64,000 nt of DNA from Lepidodermella squamata. Lineage: Eukaryota > Gastrotricha. The position numbers and the translations under genes are program-made. Numbering within the stretch: the first letter of the stretch is position 1; each line of letters starts with the position of its first letter. The notes below the pieces were generated by a model. It saw only the letters and a program-made list of their open reading frames with translations. It did not search any database and was not told the origin of the DNA. Shown one piece after another: positions 1 to 10,700 of the stretch. Location of the stretch: contig JBLDXI010000026.1 in the NCBI GenBank assembly GCA_047495785.1, forward strand, positions 806,001-870,000, in the 5' to 3' direction.

Positions 1-192
1 GCTGTAAAGCTGAACTTACTTCGGCCGAACAACTCGGCTGAAAATGTAGCCAAGACAGGGCTCAAAAGTAAAGCAGCTCTTCTTCGGGCGTTTGAATTGC
101 TTAAAATTAAACAGCTGCAAAAAATATAATAAAGTAACAGTTTTGCTAAAAATTAAAAATTCGATTTATAATTTTGTAGATATATTTAAAAA

Positions 193-591
193 ATGAAAAT
201 TCATACGATTTGTTTGCTTTTCTTGATCGCCTCGTCAACACTTTGCGAGCCGTCGCATCAAATCGAGTAAGTTTTTTCTGTAAACAAACCTATACATGAT
301 AATTTTTTATAATTTTTCAGGAAAAGGAGGTATATAACGCAAGTTGTGATGTATCCTTGGTGGCGCAATCGGGCGAAATTCACAAAATTTCTGGAAAATT
401 CTAACAATTCGACTATCACTACTAATGGTACTATCAACGATCAGCCGATCGCAGTTTTTCAAGATCCTAAGCCAGTTCCGGGAGCTATCATTGGCAGGAA
501 CAGGCTTCTGAGTAATGACATCGTCAAATTAAAGATTCAGCACAAATTGAAATTAGACAGGCAGCAGGACATTTTAAACCGAAAACTTTGA
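193..591 (+). CDS. Small secreted protein, possible peptide precursor (114 aa, 2 exons)
   Basis: Exons 193-266 and 321-591 join across a 54-nt intron with donor GTAAGT and acceptor TTTTTCAG (phase 2). The protein starts MKIHTICLLFLIASSTLCEP, a clear signal peptide. The exon junction creates a Glu-Lys-Arg-Arg run just after it, which could be a proprotein convertase site releasing a mature chain of about 86 residues. That chain has a YPWW motif, two possible N-glycosylation sites in an Asn/Thr-rich stretch, and a basic C-terminus. There is no C-terminal Gly for amidation and no Cys. AATAAA at 596-601 follows the stop by 4 nt. I do not recognise a family. A one-peptide neuropeptide-like or other secreted protein is the likeliest role. 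Confidence 0.6.
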
Positions 592-601
592 TTTCAATAA
601 A

Positions 602-3600
602 GCTATTCGCTATATTAGAAATAAAGCTCAACCGGTTGAATGTTCATTTTCCAGAGAACGCCTCAATTCAGCTGAGATAGAGTCAACTGAAAGTGTTGAT
701 TTTTAGCCGAATCTGAAGCGTGCCCCATGACCCATGAGTTGCGCAACCTTTTTACATCACAGATTTTAGTCGGATGAAGGTTTGAAACCTGATTGATAGG
801 CGCAAAATTGTTTTTTTCTCTCACGATTACACTTTTCAACAGATGCATTCGTTCCCAAACCTTCTGACTTGTATGACACAGTAGTGTCCTATTATAATCA
901 TGCCGCGTAAGACACCGTACTAAAATTCAGTTGGGGATGTTGAGCAAAAATTAGATGCTTCCAATTAAGAGTGATCTATAGCTCGACTATGGTCCAAAAA
1001 TGCCTTGTATCTTAATATTCTGGATCTCTATTAGTCTGGAGTCTGAATCCTGTCATCTGATTCCCATAGGACACAAGTTGAAATTTCACATAGTACGCGC
1101 TGTTCTGAAAATATGAGCTAATTAAAAAATTATGGATTTTCCAGTCCTCCGATTTTTTTTCGAGTCGCAAAAGTGTCTGCCACTGGAAAAAAAATAAAAA
1201 AAATGTACGTGAATTTGAAAATAATCATGCTTTCTTCTATTTTTCGCTTAGCAGTGGTTTTGCTTTGTTGTTGGATGAGGTAGGATGAGATAGGAGATAG
1301 TTAATTAATGCGCGGTAAAAAAATTTTAATCCTTAAAGCCTAAAAAGTCTTCGACGCTGTTCTAGGGGAAATGTCTTTTTTATTCCTCAAAATTTTTCAA
1401 CGGTTTTAATAAGTTGTGTATACCTCTGAGCGTGGTCCGGCGAGTGGGGAAAAATCGGGGGATTTTCTCCGTCCGCACTTTTCGCCATTCATTTTTCTAA
1501 AATTTAGTCTTCATCCATCTTCCGCGATTTCACCTAATACCGAGTATATTTAAAATTTACCGGATTATTACCCATGTGGTAACTGGTTCGGTAATTTTTG
1601 ATATTATCCCCTTTTAACCCAAATTTTTTCATATATTTCATTCTTTCACTTTGCATCTACATGATTATCATTTTCATGGTATTCAACATGTTACCGCGGC
1701 GATCAAATTTTGCCACTCATCCCGTTTCTTTTTTCGCTTATAACTTTGCGTAGGATCGACGCATTGTTTCTTGAAATAAACTCGATTATTGATTTTGCTC
1801 AAGTAAAAGTTATTTTTCAAAAGTGCCGGATTTGGCTTGATGAAAGTACCTATTAGCCTTTGGGCCATGTGACGTAGATCTGCGTAAAGTTTCCCAAAGG
1901 TGACTCGAGAAACTCGAAAAATCCTGATATTAGTGCCAAAAAGTAATGCTTTTGACGCCTACGTTAATACGTACTAGTAAATAATTGCATAATTTAAATG
2001 CATAATTAATATCCTATGCTTTTTATTAATGTTCACTTTGAAGACGACAAGGTCTCGGTACTCTTCTATAAACTAAGATCAAGCACAATTTAATATTAAA
2101 ATTTTTGTTAATGAAATTTATCAGTCAACTGGCTAATTTTTTTAATTCAGTGAAACGCCCTCCATCTGCGGTGCAGCGAAACTCCTGCCGGGAAATCCGA
2201 ATCAACGGGAAATTCAGGCTGTTTTTCGAACAATTTCCGTTAGCGGTTCCAAGTCGCTAGTAAAGTGTTACGTGCCCCGACTTTCCGTAAACCGGATTCA
2301 TGTGACACAGATTAATCTAGGTTTTACGATCTAATAATTAAGAAATGTCCGTAGCCTTATGTATAAAGCCTGTATGTATTAGCGCCTCAAGCTAAACGCC
2401 GACGATTTTTTTTCAAAATCAACTGAGGAGTAATAATTTCACATTTTTTGTGAATCATCTCAAATTTACAATAAAATATTTATCATGCGATGATTTTTGT
2501 GATTAGCGACTACAGTCATCCTTTATTTATTGCACGCAGCAGGCGAAATTTCGAATATAGTGCCAAAACTTTGGGAAATCGATGATTAATTCTGAACATT
2601 GTGATATTATTTGAGACGGCGATTTCTGCCTCGTCTGCGAATTATACTAATTTTTTCCGATTTTTCGACAATTTTAAACATTTTGGGACTCAGTGTTCGA
2701 GCGTAACGACGACACTTTTCCCAACTTTCCTTCTTTCTTACGCCCAATACAAGTTTTTATCCCCAGGATTTTTCTTAAATTAAATAAAATCGCGTATTAC
2801 CTGGAACGTAGGCGGTGTTCCTACTCAGATTAATTTTACCTAAAATAAATCAAATTCATCATAATCGCCATGTCTTCTATGCTGTCGGGTCATCGCACGT
2901 GCCAACAATTTTCAAAATTAAAATTGTCTCTTCTTGAATTCCACGCTTTTTTTAGCGTACTTTCATGTTTTAAATCTAATTATATGATTGCTACCGCCCC
3001 TATCTTGAGGGTAGTATAAGAAATGTTTCGTAAAAGCTTGGCTATAAGACGAGTCATCACCCAATAATTTTGTAATTTTTCAAATCCGCCACGCCTTCAG
3101 CCCCCTTATTCGAACGCTTCCCATCAGCTGGTGAATCTTCCTAATGCCTAGACGTAGTGCCAAGAGATATGTATTTTATTGCCAACTAAATAAAATATAT
3201 TTATCTGGCGCGTGCAAAAAATAATTGAAAATGTGGGTCAACTGCGGCAATATCGCGCGCGATACTCGATATTGCCAACGTACAAGAGGCGCGCATACCC
3301 TGCGAAATATCCGGAGCCTTTTCTTCAATGCTGTCATCGAGCCAAAGATGAAAGTTGGGACGTATTAGATTTTTCGCAATTAAAAATTTAATTACACCTA
3401 TTACGCATGTTTGCATAATTATTGCTCATGAGCAGCTCAGGCGCAGAAATTTTGAGAATTTCAAACAAAATCCTTTATAATATCGAAAATCGAGGTAAAT
3501 ATCGGGAATAATAAATAGAGCGAAATTTCGCGATAGAAACTCTATTGGGCTGCGGGGTTCCGCGTGAGGTGTGAGGGAAGCGACGCAAAAGTTTTAGAGG

Positions 3601-4349
3601 GTCCTCCCACTTGTGATGCACGGCAACCATCAACACATCATCAGTATCGCGAGAGCTCACAAACAATGTAGTCTCCCACTTTCCATATTTGCGAGGTGAC
3701 AACAGTTTAGCATTTCTTCTAACATAGGAATAACAGACACCAATAGCTGGTGGCGATGAAAATTACGAACCGCCTGTCTGCAGGGTGCAACTATTTTAAT
3801 ACTAAAAAAAGTATCTTGATCATACGTTCTCTATGTTTTTTCAAAAAATTTAAATCCATTATAGGCTTCATTAGTTTCATTAATTAGCACTTCATTTAGG
3901 CAAGTCAAGAATGAAGGGGGACCGAAGCCTTACCGGTATCACTTATTCTCTCTTGACTTTTTGTCCGCAATAATTTCTGATAATATGAAACTGACTCATT
4001 GTTTTTTCCGGTCGCTTCTTCGGCGCTTTTTTTTATTGCGCGCGCTCACAGGTAATAAATCGCGCGCACTTTTTTATTGCGGTGGATTAATCAAGAAATT
4101 GTGCGCAATTTCGCCAAACATTAATAATAACAAAAGTACGGCGCTTTTTTTCGTCATCCGCGCCACCACCACCACCGACCACCAGCCGACGCGCGCACCG
4201 CCGCCTACTCGACGCTTTTTAATCTCGTCGGCTAGTGCCATGGCGCATCACTCGCAAATATAAATATTCATCGCTATACCAAATATTTTGCGCTGTTTTC
4301 GTAGTTTTATCTCGCGTAGCTATAGGTCAGTTGTGATTTTAACGCCTCT
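602..4349. other. Intergenic, no gene firmly supported
   Basis: AT-rich DNA. One continuous small frame at 2111-2260 (+) runs from ATG for 49 codons and contains a Lys-Arg pair followed by a Cys-containing tail. An acceptor-like TTTTTTTAATTCAG lies inside it at about 2137-2150, so it may be a fortuitous ORF or the last exon of a small secreted gene. I could not find a matching first exon. The short frames at 3201-3702 on the minus strand show no recognisable motif. Confidence 0.4.
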
Positions 4350-4357
4350 TGACGTCA
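4350..4357. promoter_or_regulatory. CRE-like palindrome upstream of the neuropeptide-like gene
   Basis: A perfect TGACGTCA octamer lies 67 bp upstream of the ATG at 4425. This is the consensus CREB/bZIP site and CREB often controls neuropeptide genes. Two other copies occur in the window (18663-18670 in an exon and 49636-49643 intergenic), close to chance expectation, so only the position makes this one interesting. A TATA-like run (AATATAAATATT) starts near 4258. Confidence 0.3.
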
Positions 4358-4424
4358 TCGCTATATTCAGAACATTGCAAAATTTTACTAGAATTTTACG
4401 AATTTTTACTGATTTTTACTTGAA

Positions 4425-4829
4425 ATGGCATGCAAAAAGATCGCAATTCTGCTCCTCGGCGTTATAGCTCTTGCTGTTTTCGCCGCCGCTGCTCCGATTT
4501 TTGAAGAAGAATCCGTTGATGACGAGGACGCGTAAGTTTTAAATTTCGTGCAATGTAAAAAAAATTAATATTTCTTTCTATACAGGGAAAAGCGGTTCAG
4601 CTCGGATGATTTCAGCGGTGAATCGCGAAAACGCTCAGCTGACCTAGATTCGGACGATTCTAGCCTCGAAACGCGTCGCAAGCGCTCCTACGAAACTAAT
4701 TTCGACAGCTTCGACGGCGATGAAAGTGACGATGTTTCCGATCGAATGGAAAAGCGACTCACCGCCCTGGCGCTAATGGACAGCCTGCGAGCATTCAACC
4801 AAAACGACCAGAAATTCAGCGGGAAATAA
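4425..4829 (+). CDS. Neuropeptide-like precursor (116 aa, 2 exons)
   Basis: Exons 4425-4531 and 4586-4829 join across a 54-nt intron (donor GTAAGT, acceptor TATACAG, phase 2). The protein begins MACKKIAILLLGVIALAVFA, a strong signal peptide. It is followed by an acidic spacer and four basic processing sites: EKR near residue 39, RKR near 53, RRKR near 70 and EKR near 94. Processing would release peptides beginning FSSDDFSGES, SADLDSDD, SYETNFDSFDGDES and LTALALMDSLRAFNQ. The three inner peptides are acidic and Asp/Ser-rich; the last is amphipathic and ends at the stop. No peptide has the Gly needed for amidation. This is the normal plan of a nematode nlp-type precursor, but I cannot match it to a named nlp gene. 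Both exons are too short to be found by a simple ORF scan. Confidence 0.75.
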
Positions 4830-6382
4830 GAAAAATCCACCTTGCATATCAGCTGAAAATTTTTCAAAATATTATTTGTGAGCTTATCTCATCATCACAA
4901 GCGTGTTATTAGGTTCTTCAAACTTAATTCACTGAGCCTTTCCACCTTGGTAAACAAAATATTTTCTGCTGTACACTGTACGAAACAACAATGTCTTATT
5001 TATTGTAATAAAATGGAAGTTTTTATTCAATTTTTGGTGCATGATTTTCGTCCATTTCTACCAGCCAATTTTGTTAAGAGCCGGTTTTTTCTGGAATCCG
5101 AGTCCCAAATGCTGCCCCACGGGAATCACCAGACTTTCCATTTCAGGAATGCAGCGCTAGAAAATTCTATAATATTTTTCCAAAGGAGAAAAAATAGCAA
5201 AAAATCAGTATAAAGTGGAATTCAAAATGATCGGGGAAACTTGAAGATGACTTGAAGACCACACCTTCATTGAAAAATCCATAACTACGTGATGAAAATA
5301 ATTCACATTAGAGCGATGAGTTTTAGTCGCACTTATCACTGCGAATTCTCGCAATATAATCAACTATAATGGTGTGAATATTGCCGCCGCGCGAGTGTCT
5401 CGTTAAAGTTGGCGGGTTCATTGATGGTCATTTTTTGCAAGTAAAATCCACGCAGCCGCTATATGTCCGTTCAAAACCTCGTTTGTACAAAATTTATACT
5501 CTTTCAGACGCGATTATTCGATCACAATTCGAAAATTCACCTTTTTTTATGATATTTTTTTTATATTTTACACTTCAAATAAAAATTTGGTTTATAAACA
5601 AAAATTTCTCATCTCACAGCCCATTTTAATTTTCAGCTATCGATAATAGGGCTCTTTCGTCGCAGCAAAGCCTCAGAACTATGACTGGAAAATTTTGGCA
5701 AAATAATTATTTTTAGCTGAACCGGGTTTAGATAAAAAATGCATTTCAGAAGGGATTAAGAATATTAAAAAAATGATTTTAAATTTAATTAGATAAGTAT
5801 GATATAAAAAAATTCAAAATTCTGTTAATTTTGTTTCAAAAAACCAAAATTTAAAATTATTCATTTCGTTATTTCCTCATTAAAAATGCATGTGTCTCAT
5901 TTTGCTAGTATTTATTTATAGCCGCGAATCTGATTCATGCATCAGACGATTGATACTTTGGTGCTAGGCAATTGTATTATCTCGTTGAATTTTAAATGTA
6001 GTCATAGACAAAGATATAGCGATGTCAGTCGGAGGTAGCCAGACAAATTGATGTGCGGCTATAGAATCGATGATCATAACTGACAGATGCGCGTTTTTTT
6101 ACACACCCGTGACTCCTTTTTACGGAATGAAAGATCGAGAAGTAGATGAGCTAAGTTAGTGAAGATTAACGCGCCTTGTCTATTCGCCCGAGGACCTCTA
6201 TACGACTTCAAAATTTGAGCTTATTGCCCGATTTAGCGTTGTCGTCATGACCCCAAGGCTTTTTGACTTAATCAAATACTTGAATTTTTCTCAAGGGATA
6301 AAATTTTGATATTTACAAATAAATATCAAAACATAATTGTTCAAGTTTTTTGGCTTTTAACCAGTAAAGTTGTGTCCTAAAA
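4830..6382. other. Intergenic, no gene recognised
   Basis: AT-rich sequence after the neuropeptide-like gene. An AATAAA lies near 5007, about 180 nt after the stop, and may be its polyadenylation signal. Open frames at 4878-5213 and 5381-5629 are low-complexity, lack motifs and do not join to exons. I see nothing else. Confidence 0.4.
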
Positions 6383-6511
6383 ATGTCTGAGAGCAATTAC
6401 TATGAACCCCTCAGTACAACCAATCATGACAGCTGCCATCTCACTCCTGTCATTATTTTCCTGATCTTGCTTGCTATTGTCTTGCATTTTGTCACCTGGC
6501 CGCATCAATAA
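6383..6511 (+). CDS. Candidate single-pass membrane micropeptide (42 aa)
   Basis: A single-exon ORF starts in a favourable context (AAAAATG) and ends in TAA. The product has an acidic/polar N-terminal half with one Cys (MSESNYYEPLSTTNHDSC) and a C-terminal hydrophobic segment, LTPVIIFLILLAIVLHFV, ending in a short polar tail. This predicts a one-span, tail-type membrane micropeptide. A pyrimidine-rich acceptor (TTTTTTGGCTTTTAACCAG) ends at 6364, 18 nt before the ATG, as expected for an SL trans-splice site. I do not recognise a family; short regulators of membrane pumps have this general shape. It could still be a chance ORF. Confidence 0.35.
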   Translation: MSESNYYEPLSTTNHDSCHLTPVIIFLILLAIVLHFVTWPHQ

Positions 6512-6614
6512 GCAATTTTTGCGCTCATTTTCCTCAGATAAACAATTTTGCAGATTTAAGGAGTAAGGCTGAGCTAAAAAATAGTTATTCGCCCTTCGCC
6601 CTCATTTGCATTAG

Positions 6615-6631
6615 AATTACCCAAGTTTGAG
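6615..6631 (+). other. SL1 spliced-leader-like fragment
   Basis: Seventeen bases exactly match the last 17 nt of the canonical nematode SL1 leader (AATTACCCAAGTTTGAG). The five upstream leader bases differ, and the expected GTAAAC donor of an SL RNA gene is replaced by AATAAG. No Sm-site-like AATTTTGGA follows. It is therefore more likely a leader copied back into the genome with a retroposed mRNA, or a degenerate SL gene, than a working SL RNA. Confidence 0.5.
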
Positions 6632-7756
6632 AATAAGACTCATTTGTTAAATTCTATTGCTACGGTCTAAGGTGCGTCCCCATTTGCCGCGTCTCTTCTA
6701 ATTACCATAGGCGGCGCTAGCTGTCATTATTGCGACAAGGAGTGCGCATCTCAGGTCACCTCATAACCTACATTTACAATTTTATTGCTCGAAATTATTA
6801 CACATAGCGCAATCATGAATCATTCTCTTTGTGCTATAAGTTCTACATAGCTATTGCTCAACATATTCAGTTAAATCGCTGGAATTCAATTCTGGTTCGA
6901 CTGCAACTTTTTATTCCCATTAAAATTTCCTGTTATTGAAATGACCATCTCGCAGGTGTCTCCCAGTTTACGTCGTAATCTCTGAAGCCGTTGAATGTCG
7001 TTGAGCGCTGTTGAAAGCCGAAAAGCTTCTTCGAATTATTCACCGACGCGTGTGCCTCCAAAGACCAGCCTGTTATTTCAAGCTCATGAATAGCAAGGCC
7101 GAATTTTCGGTGTTCTTTTCAGAATTTGAAAATTCCTCCTTAATTTTTTATCTAAAATTTTGATTTCGGATTTTTTGTCCATTTTTCAGAAATTTTCACA
7201 AAAATCGATTGCGAGGCAAAATTTATTTTGATCTCCAAGCTGATCAACTATTTATTTAGAATTTTTTGGTAAAAAAGAAATCTCCAACGTGATATATGAA
7301 TGAAATTCTAGACGGAGGCATAGATTTATGCTAACAAAAACGTTTCGGCCTGAATTTCGTTTCCCAACTTTTCGAAGGTAATTTAGGGGTGTATTGCTTA
7401 CAACCGCCTTCGTCATTTTATAGCATCTTGTGGGCGGTGTCCGATCTTTCGATAAAAATAACATAATAGCTCTTGTAAGACAGCGGGTAAATAGAATCCC
7501 TTTCAAGTGACATCACAACAAACCTGAGCTATGATTCCACACGCTGTGAAAGCTTTTGAGAAGCTGGTCGATCAGCGCGTGGCGCCATCAACACTTGCCT
7601 GACTTCCGGCCTTCGTGCATTAGAACAAAACTCCGTGATATATAATGCTTTCTAACTTCTAACAGACAGTCTAGTGCTCACAGCTCTTACTCTCGCCTAT
7701 CATTTCATGTTCGAATTGTGTTTTTTCTATAATTAAAATCACCTGGGCTGAAAAAA
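6632..7756. other. Intergenic and likely promoter of the aminergic-like receptor
   Basis: No coding exon is recognised. A TATA-like GATATATAATG lies near 7637, about 120 bp upstream of the receptor ATG. The minus-strand frame at 7252-7506 has no recognisable domain. Confidence 0.3.
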
Positions 7757-10700
7757 ATGAATTTCACGGTGATTGTTTCGCTGGTCGAATTCTTCGATAA
7801 GATGGTCAACGATATCAAGTTCATCAACTCACAGGTGCACTATATGGTGCAAGAACAGGGCCGGCCGTTGAGCAGTGAAGAAGTGACGGCCCTCCTAGCC
7901 ACGCAGCAACAGCACCAAACGCCGGCGCCGATGCGAGGCTTCGGCGGCGGCCACACGCACGACCACCCGTGGACGCTGACCGAACAGATTCTACTGCTGA
8001 CCGTGCTGTGTCTCGCTGGTTTGTTGACGATCGGCGGCAATGTTCTCGTTGTTTTGTGCGTCACGCTTGAGCGGTCACTTCGCACCGTGTCGAATTATTT
8101 CCTCGCCTCGCTTTCTGTTGCCGATCTCATCGTCGGCGTTTTTATGATGCCACTAGCAGCCTACTTAGAGGTGAGTAAATTATATATTTTTTTCGAAAAC
8201 TTCAGAGCGTCTTATCTGAAGAATTTTTTTTACAAAATCTCCCTATTTTCCCCTTTTTAAATCGAATTTTACACTCAATCATAATTTTTGCGGTTTGTTC
8301 GAAATATGTGCTCAATATTTTTAAGATCTTTCGAACGTAAAATTTCATCAAATTCGATAGGGTAGCAAATTGAAACTCGCAGCCCGGAAATGTTATCGAA
8401 ATGTGATCTCCTTATCTGTAGTGCGGGATGATAAATTTATTTATCATTCTTTTTGTTGGCAATCATTTCATCAGAAAATCGAATGGAAAGTTCATTTTAA
8501 TTTGAATGATTGAAAGACATCATATTTAATCAGTTTTTCTGGAATTTCGAGAAATTTTACACAAGCTAAATAAGAACGGATTCTCGCTAATTAAAGGAGT
8601 CTATAATGACTCTGTGTTGATCATCAGAACCAGCAAATTAATTTGAGATTTTAATGGCAAAGTTACTACCTGGATGTTTTTGCTTAAAAACTACACAGGA
8701 AATGGGTCTAAAAATATTTGCACCGCTAAAACTGAGGTTCCAACTCTAAAATTAGGTGCTCCGGCACTAAATTGTTCCGATTGTGGTCAATTTCGGATTT
8801 GTCGTTTGTTGCCCTCCGTGAATGTGGGATTTTTTATTTTAGCTACATGGTGCTCTAAAAGGTACGTAAAGAAACGACCGATGTTACTTTCGTGGCAGCC
8901 AATATTGGAAAAAAATAACTGATTTGTGAAATCGATACTTAAAGTCGATATCGGCTCTGGAGGCCTCTGGAACTGAGACCGTTTAAACCTCAAAATACCC
9001 GTAATTAAGTAATAAAGAGATCTATCGGCCAAATTAACTAATTTGGGCAGCAATCGGTTGGTTAATAAAAAATTGAGTTTCTAGAAAAGGCGAACTCGTG
9101 CTAGATCCGCAAATTAAGTGCTGGAGCCCGAAATTTAGGGTGCCACGTGTCACAGTCATATTGTCACCATCGGCTTTTTTCGACAGCAAAAATTGGAAAA
9201 TTGAGTTTTAGGACATGAAATATATTTCCGCGGAGTTGTGAATGCTTTGAAGCGTCTAAGATCTGCAGCGGCTTCCCCGGTGTAATCAATCAAGTGTCAT
9301 CAATGCAGAAAGACAATGCGCTAGGACAAGACGTGTCTGGGTTGTCCATTTCCATAGGGACATAGTGCTGACGACCGGGATTCGTTGGGTTCGTTAAGGC
9401 GCAGAAGCGGACAACAATCCGCCGGCTCTGAAGAGGAGCTCGGAGAAATTAAATTTTAAATTTTGAATCTTTTAGAATTTTAACATTATTTTTTCTGAAA
9501 TTTCTGAAATTGTGTTCTTAACTTTCCAAATTTTCCGCTCACTCAATATTCAAGATCAACCGTTCTAAGTCAATATTTTGAACGGGTTGAATAAACTACA
9601 GCCAATGCCGGTTTTTTTGCTATTTTTGATACTTTATCAGTATCACAGCTTTTTACCGGTTCAGCACATAAGATTGAACGTATTAAAATTTTCTGTTCAA
9701 AAAAGTATTTTTCCATTTTGAAAACCACTCTGACTGCTTCATCGGTGAAAACTGTTTATCTGACTTGTGTAATAGAGCATGCAGCCCTAAATTCGGCCGC
9801 TTTTTGGGATTTTCCTACTTTGCCAGCCAGGTGAATCTTTAGAAAATATTCGGCAAATACAGAATTGTGAAGGAGTTCTTGGGCTATCGAATGCCGGTTT
9901 CCGCAAATCTGGACTATTTTACCTTGATTTATGGCTAATTTTGTGGTCACCTAGACACCCGGCCGGAATTAGGGAACCGGGTGCTCTAATTTCGGCCACC
10001 TCATCCAGTTAACGCTAATACCTTAAGTTTGATACCATTAAATTCATCTCGGCGAGCTTAGCGTGGAAATCGCCTTTGTTGCTTTACCTGGGAGCTTTTC
10101 CTTGACGATGTGATGCCTGAAACTCTGGTGTTTATGGTAACAAAGCACTCGAGAAGCGACATGACCCACCTCGCCCGCATTTAGAACTATTTTTTGTGAT
10201 CACGTGCTTGAAAAATCATGAAACAGATTGGCTCAACAATGCGAATTTCTTGAGTTGCGTGCAAAAAAACTGCTTCACAGCATTATTTGTTGTCAAAATT
10301 TCGGCCGGTCGCCGAAGTTAGGTCGAATTTAGGAAGCGGCGGCGATTAGGGCTTTCTACTCTATCGGTCAATCGGTGTATGAGGTTTATCGGTTCGCATT
10401 TTGAAATCTCCATTTTTTTAAAAAGGCTCACTCAATTTTTCAATAATTATGGAAAAATTAATTCTTTTGCTGGTTATATAATCGGAAAATTTCCCTTTTC
10501 GCCATCAATTTGAGTAATGAAATTCTATTTTCCAAAACCGTTCAGATGCACCCCGATAGCCAATTTTGTTTTTATTTTTACCTCTTTGCAACTTGAAAAA
10601 AAAAGAAACCTATCGGATTTAGGTCAATTTTATAATAATTTTTTATTTATTTCAGATATTCGACAGCAGATGGCCTTTTGGCCCGACATTGTGCAATATT

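Noticed and set aside
6615-6720. Functional SL RNA gene
   Set aside because: No GT donor after the leader match and no Sm-binding site downstream.
8674-8922. 82-aa ORF in receptor intron 1
   Set aside because: It lies in a dispersed repeat whose second copy (58855-59352) does not preserve the frame.
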